A DNA stretch of 5,977 nucleotides from NCBI GenBank assembly GCA_041635755.1, contig JBFKUL010000193.1, positions 1 to 5,977 on the forward strand, read 5' to 3'. Shown here piece by piece: positions 5,788-5,977 of this stretch. This DNA comes from JBFKUL01 sp041635755. Lineage in GTDB: Bacteria; Pseudomonadota; Gammaproteobacteria; Burkholderiales; SG8-39. Every line of letters starts with the position of its first letter. Within the stretch, counting starts at the first letter, position 1. The notes below the pieces were generated by a model. It did not search any database. It saw nothing but the letters and a program-made list of their open reading frames with translations, and was not told where the DNA came from. Position numbers and translations under genes: made by a program.

Positions 5788-5977
5788 CAGTGCTGGATGC
5801 AGACCTTGCCGAAGTGCTGGCCGCTCTTCAGGTATACAAGCGCCTCCTTGAGCTCCTCGAAGGCGAACACGCGATCCACCACGGGCTTGACCTCGTGCTG
5901 CGCGACCGCGCGCAGCATCGCCTCGAAGCCGTCGCGGTGCCCGACGGTGATGCCCTGCAGGCGAACCTGGCGCGTCA
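5787..5977 (-). CDS. Medium-chain (zinc-type) alcohol dehydrogenase family protein, C-terminal fragment
   Basis: The last 62 residues of a minus-strand gene whose beginning lies beyond the window. The reading frame gives VRLQGITVGHRDGFEAMLRA, then VKPVVDRVFAFEELKEAL, then LKSGQHFGKVCIQH and stop. This is the typical end of the MDR/COG0604 group: the last strand and helix of the nucleotide-binding domain, then the return to the catalytic domain, ending with the HFGK(V/I) signature. These enzymes oxidise alcohols or reduce carbonyls or quinones with NAD(P)(H). Neither the zinc ligands nor the GxGxxG loop is in the visible part, so zinc dependence and substrate are undecided. It converges on the ligase operon and need not belong to the same pathway. 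Confidence 0.85.
   Translation of the reverse strand, partial: TRQVRLQGITVGHRDGFEAMLRAVAQHEVKPVVDRVFAFEELKEALVYLKSGQHFGKVCIQH

Overview
The window is about two-thirds G+C or more, with tightly packed genes, strongly GC3-biased codons and long antisense shadow frames. Together with the gene families this points to a high-GC proteobacterium that handles aromatic acids. A betaproteobacterium is my best guess; an alphaproteobacterium is possible. No RNA gene, insertion sequence, CRISPR array or phage gene is visible.

Layout: (i) 45-1208, minus strand: a periplasmic substrate-binding protein of the branched-chain-amino-acid/aromatic-acid ABC transporter type, followed by a 12-bp all-GC hairpin at 7-35. 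(ii) 1209-1388: a divergent control region with the only AT-rich patch of the window. It holds a perfect FNR/CRP-type box, TTGAT-N4-ATCAA, at 1348-1361. (iii) 1389-5722, plus strand: an apparent five-gene operon: GNAT acetyltransferase, Rrf2-family regulator without cysteines, benzoate-CoA ligase, a 136-aa protein of unknown function with a Gly-rich tail, and a TTC38/StaR-like tetratricopeptide-repeat protein. A likely rho-independent terminator at 5766-5787 closes it. (iv) 5787-5977, minus strand: the C-terminal end of a medium-chain (zinc-type) alcohol dehydrogenase, cut by the window edge.

How it fits together: the ligase activates benzoate (or a close analogue) to the CoA thioester, the entry step for both the anaerobic benzoyl-CoA reductase route and the aerobic box route. 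The divergent binding protein is a candidate aromatic-acid uptake component. The GNAT-Rrf2-ligase order recalls BadL, BadM and BadA of Rhodopseudomonas palustris, and the FNR box recalls oxygen control by AadR or AcpR in anaerobic aromatic degraders. The two genes after the ligase have no benzoate role that I know of and are the least described part of the operon. Neither ring-reducing nor ring-epoxidising genes are in the window, so the aerobic or anaerobic fate of benzoyl-CoA cannot be settled here.
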